Part shown: one piece after another, positions 43,044 to 52,147 of the stretch
How the letters are laid out: every line of letters begins with the position of its first letter
How positions within the stretch are numbered: position 1 is the first letter of the stretch
NCBI GenBank assembly: GCA_003153555.1
Contig: PLZS01000039.1
Coordinates: forward strand, 1 to 60,832
Source of the DNA: Candidatus Melainabacteria bacterium
Lineage (GTDB): Bacteria > Cyanobacteriota > Vampirovibrionia > Obscuribacterales > Obscuribacteraceae
Length of the DNA: 60,832 nt
Direction: 5' to 3'
Made by a program: the position numbers and the translations under genes
The notes under the pieces: generated by a model
Told to the model about the DNA's origin: nothing
Seen by the model: only the letters and a program-made list of their open reading frames with translations
Database searches by the model: none

Positions 43044-43646
43044 CTAACCTCCTCTCACTTCTTGGATCGCTGCCACTATGTTGGGGTAAGCTCCGCAGCG
43101 GCACAAATTGCCGTTCATGCACTCCTTAACCTCGGAGTCAGATTTTCCGCAACTTTCGCGCAACAAACCGACGGCTGACATGATTTGACCGGGAGTACAG
43201 TAACCGCACTGAAATCCGTCGTGCTCGATGAAAGCCTGTTGCATTGGGTGCAGCTTGTCGCCTTCTGCCAGCCCCTCGATAGTGACAATTTCGTCGGTCT
43301 GATGCATTACTGCAAATGACATGCAAGAATACACGCGCCGTTTGTTGACAAGTACGGTACATGCACCACACTGTCCATGGTCACATCCCTTTTTGCTTCC
43401 AGTCAGGGAGAGTTGCTCGCGCAAGAGATCCAGCAAAGTCGCACGCGAATCGACCGAAACCCGATGCTCGACACCGTTGACCTTGAGAGACAGGTCGACA
43501 AATTTACCGTCGATATCCGGTGCTGTGAAATTGGACTTAGGTTCAGCCATGACTACAGGTGCAAACCTCAGATGCAGTGCCAAGGCAGCACTAGCCACTA
43601 CCACTTCATTGAAACGACGGCGCGATATTTTGAGACTATTCACCAA
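43044..43646 (-). CDS. Molybdenum hydroxylase, 2Fe-2S subunit with Tat signal (PaoA-like)
   Basis: The 200-residue protein carries a twin-arginine signal (SRRRFNEVVVASAALAL) that should export the folded complex. Two 2Fe-2S clusters are predicted: plant ferredoxin-type Cys in GCDHGQCGACTVLVN with a fourth in YSCMSF, then CGYCTPGQIM and CMNGNLCRCGAYPNI. The start is TTG or the adjacent GTG; no strong ribosome binding site is seen. It heads the three-gene operon. No molybdenum-cofactor maturation gene (XdhC or MocA type) lies next to it in this window. Confidence 0.94.
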   Translation of the reverse strand: MVNSLKISRRRFNEVVVASAALALHLRFAPVVMAEPKSNFTAPDIDGKFVDLSLKVNGVEHRVSVDSRATLLDLLREQLSLTGSKKGCDHGQCGACTVLVNKRRVYSCMSFAVMHQTDEIVTIEGLAEGDKLHPMQQAFIEHDGFQCGYCTPGQIMSAVGLLRESCGKSDSEVKECMNGNLCRCGAYPNIVAAIQEVRGG

Positions 43647-43839
43647 GCGCTTGGAATCCGAATGCAGAGAACGGCTATATCATAACTAGTTGCCGAAACA
43701 GTTTCATGAATGCGCAGCTGAAGCAAAATGGATAGAAGATATGATCTCACGAAATCAGGACGGAGCGAGAAGTGGATAACATAGTTCTGCCTTAGTCAGC
43801 TTATTATGTGGTGGATAGTCCCAACGTGATCGAGGGCAA

Positions 43840-44325
43840 ATGAAAGACTTTAGTACTTTGGGACTTCGCCGCGCACTCTGTTTAGCTGTGGCCTTCCTGC
43901 TCTGTCCCGCAATTGCGATTTGTAGTAGCGCTAAACAGTCTAGTGCTGGCGAGGGTGTGCGTAAGGTTTTAGAGATGCAATCCAATGCTTGGAACCGCGG
44001 TGATCTCGATGAGTTTCTCACTGGCTATTTGCCCTCGGACGAAACTTCGTATGTTTCAAGCGGGGCTGAAGTTCGCGGTATTGAAGCCTTGCGCGATCGG
44101 TATCTGAAGAAATATGGCGACAAGCGCGAGACTATGGGCAAACTTTCCTTTTCGGAACTCAAAGTGCAAAGCCTTGGACGCACTAACGCCTTATGCGTTG
44201 GTCACTGGCAATTGCAGAGGATGGACAAACCAACAGTTGGTGGCATTTTTAGTCTTGTCTTGGCTCGCACCAACTCCGGTTGGAAGATAATGCATGATCA
44301 CACGTCGGCCACCGACGCGAAATAG
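43840..44325 (+). CDS. Secreted NTF2-fold (SnoaL/DUF4440-like) protein
   Basis: A signal peptide (hydrophobic from about residue 10 to 28) precedes a domain of about 125 residues with the SnoaL/DUF4440 pattern: VLEMQSNAWNRGDLDEFLTGY near 43, RGIEALRDRYLKKYG near 80, LSFSELKVQSLG, and the C-terminal LARTNSGWKIMHDHTSA. Relatives include ketosteroid-isomerase-like enzymes and binding proteins; which one applies here is unknown. It is transcribed divergently from the molybdenum hydroxylase operon. Confidence 0.85.
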   Translation: MKDFSTLGLRRALCLAVAFLLCPAIAICSSAKQSSAGEGVRKVLEMQSNAWNRGDLDEFLTGYLPSDETSYVSSGAEVRGIEALRDRYLKKYGDKRETMGKLSFSELKVQSLGRTNALCVGHWQLQRMDKPTVGGIFSLVLARTNSGWKIMHDHTSATDAK

Positions 44326-44509
44326 CATCTATTCTTATGCACTAAATGCGGTGCGCGCAGTTTAGGTACTAAATTATCAAGTCTGAACAGAATGCTCGAT
44401 GCTCTAAGGATATTCTTTTCAAGCAGAAGCCGCAGATGCACACAGGGAGGCGTTTGATCAGGTACACTACCAACAAGCTTGCTACACAATTTATATAGGA
44501 CTCGACGTT

Positions 44510-44965
44510 ATGAATGAATCGGAAGAAAAATTAGCGATAAAAATTCTCAATAAGATAATGGAACTTGAGTTGGCTGGAGTCGTTCGCTATACGCATTACT
44601 CACTTATGGTGTATGGCTACAACCGCATCCCAATCGTCAGCTGGCTCAAGGATAACGCTTCCGAAAGCCTTCTTCATGCGTACAAAGCCGGCGAACTCGT
44701 GACACTATTGGGCGGTCACCCTTCTCTTAAAATCGGACCGCTTCTTGAGACTGAAAAGCACGATGTCGGGGATATATTGCGAGAAAGCCTCGAACATGAA
44801 AATGCTGCAATAGGTGCATACTACGAGCTTCTCAAAGCGACTGAAGGCAAATCAGTGCTTCTGGAAGAGTATGCAAGAGAAATGATTATGGGAGAAGAAT
44901 TGCATCTTGACGAAGTGAATAAAATGCTTCGTAAGCCTGGTGATATTCACCCGTTTCACGACTAA
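44510..44965 (+). CDS. Ferritin-like (bacterioferritin-type) protein
   Basis: The 151-residue protein is a four-helix bundle with di-iron ligand spacing: Glu in MELELAGVVRYTHYS near 18, Glu and His in ASESLLHAYKAGEL near 51, Glu in SLEHENAAIGAYYELL near 94, and Glu and His in MIMGEELHLDEV near 127. It should oxidise and store iron or protect against peroxide. No heme-binding Met is obvious, so bacterioferritin versus Dps-like identity is open. Two strong hairpins follow the stop. Confidence 0.87.
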   Translation: MNESEEKLAIKILNKIMELELAGVVRYTHYSLMVYGYNRIPIVSWLKDNASESLLHAYKAGELVTLLGGHPSLKIGPLLETEKHDVGDILRESLEHENAAIGAYYELLKATEGKSVLLEEYAREMIMGEELHLDEVNKMLRKPGDIHPFHD

Positions 44966-44980
44966 AATTTGACTTGACTC

Positions 44981-45040
44981 GGTTGCTTCACTAAAGCAAC
45001 CTTTCATACAGCGTGTGCCTGGCGGGATTCTGCCAGGCAC
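44981..45040 (+). terminator. Two consecutive hairpins after the ferritin-like gene
   Basis: GGTTGCTT/AAGCAACC (44981-45001, 5-base loop, followed by TTTC) and GTGCCTGGC/GCCAGGCAC (45015-45040, 8-base loop) form perfect stems of 8 and 9 bp. The first has the position and tail of an intrinsic terminator; the second may add to it or belong to the following intergenic region. Confidence 0.6.
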
Positions 45041-45121
45041 CTTGTTATGCGGACTGGTAAAATCCCTTTGCTGATCGAATAAAGTGAGCTGATGGTGGCA
45101 TAGACGAGACAACCACTGATC

Positions 45122-45265
45122 TGCGATCGATTCGCAACAGGAAGAGAACCAATGATTTGCGATCCATTCGCAACAGCGAGAGAAGCAAAAATTTGCGACC
45201 TATTCGCAATAACGCGAGACCTTAAAATCTGCGCTGTCTTCGCAACAACGACTACACCGGCGCAG
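45122..45265. repeat. Four-copy 36-bp tandem repeat, each with a palindrome
   Basis: Starting at 45122, 45158, 45194 and 45230, exactly 36 bases apart, the sequence repeats the pattern TTGCGA-N4-TTCGCAA followed by an A/G-rich stretch (for example CAGCGAGAGAAGCAAAAA). The palindromic half is conserved best; the rest drifts. There is no spacer, so it is not a CRISPR array. The array lies upstream of the bicupin gene at 45408, which suggests a multi-site operator or a structured transcript leader. The rest of 45041-45407 shows no convincing gene. Confidence 0.75.
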
Positions 45266-45407
45266 ACGTCATTGTGAACTTGCGACACGAAACTATTCTA
45301 TTGATTACCGAACGTGTCTTAGACGTGACGACATGGGCTCTTCGGAGTGCAAAACCTGGCAAATGGGTATGGTGGATTTACTCCGGTCATTTCCCCAGGT
45401 TTTTATT

Positions 45408-46358
45408 ATGAATACCAGCATCGAATCAACTCCATTGAAAGAACTCAGCCAGCAAGCGCTTTATTTCGAGTATACGAAAGCGGCCGATCCAATCGGTTCA
45501 GGTTCTATATCTCAGGTGCCATATGCCGAGTTTTTGAGCGAATTGCATCAAACAAATGTGACCGCCTTGATACCGCTCGACGTAAGTGAGGCTCTTGGCT
45601 GTGAGGGACCGGCTACTAGTCCAGCGCTGTGTGCCAATTTTGTGCATATATTGCCAAACGAAAAGATTACGACCAGCTTCAATGCCACATCACAGCTTAT
45701 TTATGTTATGCGCGGCGTAGGCAAAACCCACTTTGAAGACCTAGTGATCCCGTGGAAGACAGGCGACTTTCTGGTGCTTCCCGTAGGTTCGGAAGCTACT
45801 CACTATGCGGATCAAGATTCAGCTTTTTATCTTGTTCACGATGAACCGCTTCTTCGCTACCTGGGAGCTGACGCAAAGATACAGCGCTTCAAGCCAACAC
45901 TGTATGCGTCAGAAGATTCACTAAAAAAGCTTCAAGAAGTAGAGCACGACGCCAAAGCGATCAACCGCAGTCGAGTAAGCATTTTGTTGGCCAACAAGGA
46001 AATGGACCAAACACTGACAATCACGCACACACTTTGGGCGATGCTGGGTGTGCTGCCTGAGGGCACAGTGCAGCTCCCGCATAGGCATCAATCTGTGGCC
46101 TTAGACCTAATTCTCGATTGTGAACCCGGTTGCTACTCTTTAGTCGGACCAAGAATTGATGAAAATGGGGTGATAATTGACCCTAAGCGTGTCGATTGGA
46201 AGCCTTATTCAGCGTTTATTACTCCTCCCGGGCATTGGCATGCGCATCACAATGAGTCAGGAAAGAAGGCTCATCTAATTCCAATGCAAGATGCTGGATT
46301 ACAGACTTATTTGCGGTCGCTTGATATTCGTTTTGTTTTACCGAAGAGAGCAGACTAA
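45408..46358 (+). CDS. Bicupin protein, gentisate dioxygenase-like
   Basis: From the ATG at 45408 (AGG 8 bases upstream) the product has 316 residues and two cupin domains. The first (about 65-150) includes IYVMRGVGKTHFEDLVIPWKTGDFLVLP. The second (about 225-300) has VQLPHRHQSVALDLIL with a His-x-His metal pair and ITPPGHWHAHHNESG with further His. The layout follows gentisate/salicylate 1,2-dioxygenase-type bicupins, but no aromatic-degradation gene is nearby and the first domain lacks an obvious metal triad. The upstream repeat array may regulate it. Confidence 0.8.
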   Translation: MNTSIESTPLKELSQQALYFEYTKAADPIGSGSISQVPYAEFLSELHQTNVTALIPLDVSEALGCEGPATSPALCANFVHILPNEKITTSFNATSQLIYVMRGVGKTHFEDLVIPWKTGDFLVLPVGSEATHYADQDSAFYLVHDEPLLRYLGADAKIQRFKPTLYASEDSLKKLQEVEHDAKAINRSRVSILLANKEMDQTLTITHTLWAMLGVLPEGTVQLPHRHQSVALDLILDCEPGCYSLVGPRIDENGVIIDPKRVDWKPYSAFITPPGHWHAHHNESGKKAHLIPMQDAGLQTYLRSLDIRFVLPKRAD

Positions 46359-46385
46359 CAACGCCGCTGTTCTATGACGCTTCGC

Positions 46386-47183
46386 TCAGCGACTGTCAAA
46401 AAGCGCTTCAGGATGCTTAGAAAGATCCTTCAAAATAAACTCGGTGTCAACGTTGTGAGTGTCGCCGTCGAACGCTATCTCAGCGTACGCTTTCGTTTGC
46501 TTGAATCCCTTGGGAATGGCAAACAGCGCCGTTGAGGTCTGCATTCTCTTCATCGCCGTCGTGTCCAGCCAGCGATATTCTTGCTGGCGACGACCGTCCC
46601 TGTCATCGTGGCGTGACAGAGTGGGCAGAAGGGAGTTGCCTGAACCTTTATAGAAAAAACGAAGTGGGATGCCATTCCCGAGAGAAGGAATCCCATAGCA
46701 GCTGGCCATAATTTCTGCGCACTGTGGTGCAAATCGGGGCTCTGGAAGAGTCCAACATTTGACTTGACTGTTGCCAGTGCTATCATTGCACCACTCTTCG
46801 CTTGAGAGACCGGCGATTTCTTCGGCTTTAGCTTTCCGCCATTTGGATGAGCTAGATTCGGCAATCGAACTGAATGGCGCCCTGGCTGTATTTATAAGTT
46901 TCAGACACGTCTTGTAATCGGATTGAAAATAGATTTTCTTCCTCGGTTTCAAAACAGTGACGGACCATTTTGGAGCTTGTGCAAAGATGATCAAGCTGGG
47001 GCTTTCGATGCGCAGATTGTTTTTGCTCAGATAAACCGTATAGGTGCCTCCGATCGCCGTGCACTTCTGTGTGAGAACAATTGTTTCAGCTGCTGGCGCA
47101 GCATGCGCCCTGAGGCTAGTGCACCAGGAAAAGACGACGAGGCCGACCAGCCAAGTGACGTATCTACTTTGAATCATTTTCAA
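46386..47183 (-). CDS. Secreted hypothetical protein, LolA-like paralog family
   Basis: The 265-residue protein has a signal peptide (hydrophobic core about 9-25, cleavage near AHAA). The mature domain contains APKWSVTVLKPRKKIYF near 71, KWRKAKAEEIAGLSSEEW near 112, a CYGIPSLGNGIPLRFFY turn near 162 and a C-terminal LFAIPKGFKQTKAY. These elements occur in the same order in the proteins at 21666 and, more weakly, 36204, so they form a paralogous family of unknown periplasmic function. Confidence 0.72.
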   Translation of the reverse strand: MKMIQSRYVTWLVGLVVFSWCTSLRAHAAPAAETIVLTQKCTAIGGTYTVYLSKNNLRIESPSLIIFAQAPKWSVTVLKPRKKIYFQSDYKTCLKLINTARAPFSSIAESSSSKWRKAKAEEIAGLSSEEWCNDSTGNSQVKCWTLPEPRFAPQCAEIMASCYGIPSLGNGIPLRFFYKGSGNSLLPTLSRHDDRDGRRQQEYRWLDTTAMKRMQTSTALFAIPKGFKQTKAYAEIAFDGDTHNVDTEFILKDLSKHPEALFDSR

Positions 47184-47966
47184 TTTTCACCGACCTTCTC
47201 CATTTACCCTGCATCGCTATAGTATCGTAGGAACAGCCTCCGTTTGCTGATCTAGATTTTTGATATTGGTCAACTGCACTCGGTGTGGTTGAATGAAGCT
47301 TGGGATGATGGCTCATCAAGCTTTATGTGATTATTAACTATGCAGAAGTACTTCTGCCACTTGCTTACGCAGACTGTAGCATTGACACCTTCGATTATTT
47401 GGATTGCCTCGTTTGTATCAAGTTCAAGCTCGCAAAGTATTGAGCCTTTCTTAGTTAGCGCAATGGTCTTTCGCTGGTGACTGCTTCGTCAATATTCCGT
47501 AGGCGAAAACGGCGGCATAAAGAAGCGAAGTCTACTTAGACTGGCTGATGCATAATCAGTCGCCTCTTCGTAATCTCATTCACGCAAAGTCCAGAGTCGA
47601 TTTAGTCGTTGCTCGCACCACATGCGGTACTGTCTGAAATCCGGAGTGAGGGATGAGCACGAACACTACCCACAAAGGATTATTAACCGTTCTGTACGTC
47701 GCTCAAAACTTGCTCACGTGATTTTCCTCAACTCGTTTGGTGATGCTTAGTCTGGAAGCTTCCCTTCAGACTTCACTTCCTGAATGCCCAGTTGCAGTAG
47801 TTTGCCTAGCTGGGATAGTCCAGCGGTCGTCATTGTAAGGACATCGTCATACGGGTAAATGCGACATAAAAGCTTCGTGGAAGGATTATGGCGCGCTGGC
47901 TCGTGCGATGGATGAAGTGGCAGCAACAGCCGGTGCCGCTCAGTATTAATGTTGCACCACCCCCCA
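47184..47966. other. Gene-poor stretch of about 780 bp
   Basis: No complete gene is convincing here. The only protein-like feature is a minus-strand frame at 47270-47518 interrupted by one stop. A further minus-strand frame (47747-48037) overlaps the end of the histidine kinase gene and has no ribosome binding site. No hairpin terminator with a T run is seen on either side. Confidence 0.5.
47270..47518 (-). pseudogene. Possible relic of a small gene
   Basis: An ATG at 47518 opens a frame that meets TGA at 47489-47491 after nine codons and then stays open, without any usable start, to 47270. The open part has a plausible soluble-protein composition (KGSILCELELDTNEAIQII, then VCVSKWQKYFCIV). 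It may be a small gene inactivated by one nonsense change, or chance. No family is recognised. Confidence 0.25.
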
Positions 47967-49826
47967 CTAACAAGGAATTCGGAAGTAAAATCTGCTGCCT
48001 TTACCTTCTTCGCTCTCCACTCCAATCGTTCCGCCATGCAATTTAATTAATGATTTGCATATGGCTAGGCCCAGTCCTGAACCGCCTTCTTTACTTGCAT
48101 CTGATTTCTTCACTTGTTGGAAGCGATCAAAAATTTGATCGATCACAGATGCTGGAATTCCTCGTCCGTTATCAGCAACCGTAACTTCGATGTAGTTACC
48201 AATCTGTTGAGACGAAATATTGATACTTCCGGCTTTGGGTGAAAACTTAATTGCGTTGGACAACAAATTGATCAGAACTTGTATGATGCGGTATTCATCA
48301 GCGTTTATGACAAAATCGTTGACATTGTTTTGAATTTTTATTTTCTTGATCTCGGCAATACTTTGCGCAGCCTGAATCGATGATTCGACCGCACCTCTAA
48401 GGTTGAAATCTTGTTTTTCTAGTGTCAAAAGTCCTTCCTCAAGTTTTTCAACGTCGAGAAGTTCATTGATCAGTCGCAGCATTCTGTCTGTGTTTGCAGA
48501 AGCTTGAGCGAGGCTCTTTTGCCCTGGTTCGGTGAGCGTTGCTGATACTTCCAAGATCGAATAAACGACACGAATCGCATTGAGTGGACTCCGCAGATCG
48601 TGGTTCACCATTTGGGCGATTTCTTTTCTCGTATTCTGTGCTGAAATTTGATCGGTGAAATCATGAACTACACAAAACAAATTGTGAGAGCTAGGTATGT
48701 ACTGAACAGTCCAGACCGTGTGGGCGATGGTATTGTCTCTTCTGTTTACGCGCACAACAAACGGCGCCCCTTCTACAGCACACATTTCAAAGGGCGGTTT
48801 TGATCTCGCATTTACAATAGCTTGAATATTTTGTCTTGCTAGCGTGCGATCGCCCGGATGAATTACAGATTCAATCGTTTCTCCTTGCAGTTTCTTTGGC
48901 TCGAATTGAAATATATCGATGGCGGCTTTGTTGACCGAAGTGAAGCAAAACGAATCTTCAGTCAGGTAGCACAAAACATCATGCGCGTTTTCAAAAACGG
49001 CGCGCTGTTTTTCCGCCTCATCGGCGAGTGAAATAGCCAACTTGTGCAATCTCTGATCGAGCTTCGCAAGTTCGTCGCTACCGGGCATTGGGGTGTACGA
49101 AATTTGCCCGCGCCCGATCATCATGCAATTATGTTCGAGCGCCGCTAATTTTTGAGCAATGGTTCGATAAAAGAAGTATGCCATTACCAGTAGTGCAACC
49201 AAATTTACAACGCTGGCCGCAACAACAAAGCCAAATGTGAAGTCACGAAATTGAACGTGGCTAGCGGTATCTAATACAGGCGGAACGCGCTTTATGTCGG
49301 TAAGTTGGTAAAGCAAGCTCTGAATTTCTTTTCGCAAACGACTGAATTCTATCTGCGATTTTACTAACTTGTCAGAGAGTTCGGCCGAGGTGAGTTCGTT
49401 GTTCGAAACGGCTTCCTCGTATTTCGACAATAAAGAAATCACCGCAGCCGTTTCACCTAATAGTTTTTTAGCGATTAGATCATCAGTAGTTGGATTTTGA
49501 CTAAGAGTGTGCAAGCTCTCGCTGAAATACTGAAGGCCCCGCAAGTCTCGATTTAGAGACGCTCCCGATGGCATCAAGTTGCTCAGACCCTTTTCGACTG
49601 CGAGTAAGATTGATATTTCTCTATAGGTAATCACTCTAATTGCGTGAGTTCGATTTCTGGTTAGCCCTGCCTGAAAAGCAATTGAGTCTCCATTGTCGCA
49701 AAAAAAGAACACAACCAAAGCCGTGATTTGAAAGACGATCGGAAGACCGATCACCAGCAAGCCCTTTTGCGCCAAGCTTATTAATGAGAATTTTGTTTGC
49801 CAGGAAGGAATCGATTTGTTGACCAC
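47967..49826 (-). CDS. Membrane histidine kinase with PAS domain, copy B
   Basis: The 619-residue protein has a membrane segment near 18-40, a helical sensor region of about 160 residues, a second membrane segment near 195-218, a HAMP-like linker (CMMIGRGQISYTPMPGSDELAKLDQRLH), a PAS domain (about 275-395) and a kinase core: His409 in QMVNHDLRSPLNAIR, VLINLLSNAIKFSPKAG near 510 and GGSGLGLAICKSLI near 585. It phosphorylates an unidentified regulator. The GTG start has GGAAG 5 bases upstream and lies 10 bases after the stop of the homologous gene at 49837. Confidence 0.9.
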   Translation of the reverse strand: MVNKSIPSWQTKFSLISLAQKGLLVIGLPIVFQITALVVFFFCDNGDSIAFQAGLTRNRTHAIRVITYREISILLAVEKGLSNLMPSGASLNRDLRGLQYFSESLHTLSQNPTTDDLIAKKLLGETAAVISLLSKYEEAVSNNELTSAELSDKLVKSQIEFSRLRKEIQSLLYQLTDIKRVPPVLDTASHVQFRDFTFGFVVAASVVNLVALLVMAYFFYRTIAQKLAALEHNCMMIGRGQISYTPMPGSDELAKLDQRLHKLAISLADEAEKQRAVFENAHDVLCYLTEDSFCFTSVNKAAIDIFQFEPKKLQGETIESVIHPGDRTLARQNIQAIVNARSKPPFEMCAVEGAPFVVRVNRRDNTIAHTVWTVQYIPSSHNLFCVVHDFTDQISAQNTRKEIAQMVNHDLRSPLNAIRVVYSILEVSATLTEPGQKSLAQASANTDRMLRLINELLDVEKLEEGLLTLEKQDFNLRGAVESSIQAAQSIAEIKKIKIQNNVNDFVINADEYRIIQVLINLLSNAIKFSPKAGSINISSQQIGNYIEVTVADNGRGIPASVIDQIFDRFQQVKKSDASKEGGSGLGLAICKSLIKLHGGTIGVESEEGKGSRFYFRIPC

Positions 49827-49836
49827 TTGCTTCCGC

Positions 49837-51678
49837 TTAGAGTTGATGTATTTGACTGTTTGGAATTCGACACTGGAAAACGCTTCCTTTTCCTACTGCG
49901 CTGGTGACACTAATATCACCACCATGCAATTCAATAAGTGCTTTGCAAATGGCAAGTCCTAGCCCTGAACCACCATGCACGGTGGCATCTGATGATCGAA
50001 TTTGACTGAATCGATCGAAAATAGTTTTCTGCAATTCTTCAGGAATTCCACGCCCTTCATCGGCGACAAGCAGTACAGTGTATTCTTTGTCCCGCTTGAC
50101 AGTAATCTGTATTTTGCTGTTCTTCGGTGAAAACTTGATAGCATTTGAAAGCAAGTTCACCACTATTTGTACTAGGCGTGCCGGATCAGCGAACACTGTT
50201 AGATGAGTTGCGGAAGTTGCGACGGAGATGGAATCTTTTTCGGCCAAGCTTTCAACTGACTCAATCGACTGCTCGATCACCTCATCAATATTTACCGGTT
50301 GAAGTTCGAGTTCAAGCATTCCCGCCTTCATTCGTTCGACGTCCAGCAAATCTCTTATAAGCGTCAACATGCGGTCGGTGCTTCGCTTGGCTCTTTTTAT
50401 TTGGTCTAAACTTTTGAGCTCTAAGTCCCCATACACGCCGTTCTCCAAGAGTTCATGAAAGTTCGATATGGCGTTCAGAGGAGTTTTCAAATCATGGCTA
50501 ACCATGTGTACCACATCTTGCTGAAGGCGTTCTGTAGCTTTCGTTTGAGTAATGTCATGAGCTATACAAAAAACTACGCCATCTTTCGCGGACCAAGTAG
50601 CAGACAAGAGCACATCGACAACCGTCTTGTCGTCACGTATAAGTTGAGACTCAAATGGCTGTATCTCATCGCCGCCAGCAAGTTTCAGCAGGTTTTCTAC
50701 TGTTATTTGTTGAAGTTCGGTTGTGACGAGGTCGGTAATCCCAATGCCTGTAAGCTCCTCAGGGCTGTAGCCGAGAAGCGGAATCGAGCTGTTGCTCATG
50801 CTCAATACACGTCCATGATTGTCTAGCAAGCAAATTAAGTCTTGAGAATGCTCCATCATCGACTTGTGTGGAAACATTGTTTCTCGTAAGTTTTTAAACA
50901 AGTCGCGAAATGTTCCGTCGATTTTTGCTATTTCATCCGCACCGCTTACGATACCACTGGGTTCCTCTCCATTCCCAAACTGCTCAACATTATTGAGAAT
51001 TGTCGATAAGCGCTTCGATATACTGCGACTGAAAAACGCGCATACGATCAATAGTGTCAGCAAGTTAAACAAGCTCGACGCGGCTATCAGTATTTTATAA
51101 ACTCCGCGTTCGTGAGAACTCTTAACAGGGTCAGTCCCGTTGGCTTCATCAAAGCTTGTTACCCCGTCTAAATAAGAGAAAGCAGCTCGAAGAGCACTTA
51201 AATTTTGTGGCGATAGTTGTGTTCGGTCGGCTTTTGTTTCGCGCTCCTTGATCAAACCAACTGCTTTTTCAGTCTGTGTAGTGATTCCATCGAGCCATAC
51301 ACAGCGATTGTCAAAATCCTTTTTGACTGAAGCTAAATCCAGACCCCATGGAGCGACGAGCAGTGGACGGCGACGTTCGGTGAAAGTTCTGTAGTTCTCT
51401 TTGAGGATGCTAGCTTCCCGATGTAGTGCATCGAGATGAGCATCGAAACTTTGTTCAATAGGAATTTGCCAGTCCAGATATTCCCTAATATCCAAAACAG
51501 TGGCAAAGTCATTGAGAAAATAACGAGTGGTTCCATCCAAAAGAGCAATGTCTTGCTCCGCTCGACGTGGGTATGAATATTCAGTTTCATGGTGTAGGAT
51601 GCAAAATCCTATCAGCAGACCAACTTGCGCCACTGTCGGAACGAGCAGAAGCAACAATCCTTTGGTAACAAGTCGCAT
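49837..51678 (-). CDS. Membrane histidine kinase with PAS domain, copy A
   Basis: The start at 51678 (GAGAT upstream) places MRLVTKGLLLLLVPTVAQ at the N-terminus, which aligns with the start region of copy B; a TTG at 51735 would add 19 residues. The 613-residue protein has the same domain order as copy B: membrane segment, helical sensor region, membrane segment, HAMP-like linker, PAS domain and kinase core with His395 in HMVSHDLKTPLNAIS, IVVNLLSNAIKFSPKNS and GGSGLGLAICKALI. The sensor regions differ far more than the kinase cores, as expected after duplication and change of input signal. Confidence 0.9.
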   Translation of the reverse strand: MRLVTKGLLLLLVPTVAQVGLLIGFCILHHETEYSYPRRAEQDIALLDGTTRYFLNDFATVLDIREYLDWQIPIEQSFDAHLDALHREASILKENYRTFTERRRPLLVAPWGLDLASVKKDFDNRCVWLDGITTQTEKAVGLIKERETKADRTQLSPQNLSALRAAFSYLDGVTSFDEANGTDPVKSSHERGVYKILIAASSLFNLLTLLIVCAFFSRSISKRLSTILNNVEQFGNGEEPSGIVSGADEIAKIDGTFRDLFKNLRETMFPHKSMMEHSQDLICLLDNHGRVLSMSNSSIPLLGYSPEELTGIGITDLVTTELQQITVENLLKLAGGDEIQPFESQLIRDDKTVVDVLLSATWSAKDGVVFCIAHDITQTKATERLQQDVVHMVSHDLKTPLNAISNFHELLENGVYGDLELKSLDQIKRAKRSTDRMLTLIRDLLDVERMKAGMLELELQPVNIDEVIEQSIESVESLAEKDSISVATSATHLTVFADPARLVQIVVNLLSNAIKFSPKNSKIQITVKRDKEYTVLLVADEGRGIPEELQKTIFDRFSQIRSSDATVHGGSGLGLAICKALIELHGGDISVTSAVGKGSVFQCRIPNSQIHQL

Positions 51679-51762
51679 ACTGAAATCTCTAACGAATGAA
51701 GAAGAAGCTATATCAAGTGAATAGCTGCCAAACAACGTTGCCGGATTACCGTCTCTGCCTAA

Positions 51763-51975
51763 CTATGTTTTGAAGTGATCGTTATGTTCAATATGTTGCG
51801 CTGCGCGCACCAGAATGAAGCGGGGATGTTTGCAACCACCGCACGGAGGAAATATTTTTCCAAAAACACAGGTAACTTCATGTCCTTGAGCATGCGTCGA
51901 ATCGTGTGTCACCTTATATACTCCTGACTCTTCTACCTTGTCTCCTGGTTTGAACTCTGTTTTCTCGGTGGTCAT
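51763..51975 (-). CDS. Small conserved protein with CGGC motif
   Basis: GAGG 5 bases before the ATG at 51975 fixes the start; the product has 70 residues. The pattern FKPGDKVEESGVYKVTHD, then HEVTCVFGKIFPPCGGCKHPRFILVRAAQHI is that of a widespread small bacterial protein with a Cys-Gly-Gly-Cys-Lys-His segment that may bind zinc. Function is unknown. Confidence 0.75.
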   Translation of the reverse strand: MTTEKTEFKPGDKVEESGVYKVTHDSTHAQGHEVTCVFGKIFPPCGGCKHPRFILVRAAQHIEHNDHFKT

Positions 51976-52147
51976 GTGAACCTCAATAGAAGCCAATACA
52001 AGTGTTATGTGCTCGTTAAACCCAATTTAAACTCATTCTGTTGTTGCATTCAAGAATTGTTGGGTGGGCAAACCGTCAAAATTCGCAATCAAATTCACGA
52101 CCAAAAGTGTGCGACTCGACAGCCACGATTTTTTTTCGATTCTCAAG

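Noticed and set aside
45122..45265. CRISPR array, suggested by a 36-base repeat period
   Set aside because: The full 36 bases repeat with drift and there are no unique spacers; no cas gene is present.
45004..45288. Minus-strand ORF with 12-residue repeats (V-A-N-R-S-Q-I type) over the palindromic array
   Set aside because: It runs through two strong hairpins of the ferritin-gene terminator, has no ribosome binding site, and the repeat conservation centres on the palindrome, not on codons.
47747..48037. 96-codon minus-strand ORF overlapping the end of the histidine kinase gene
   Set aside because: It shares 71 bases with a confident gene in another frame and has no ribosome binding site or recognisable product.
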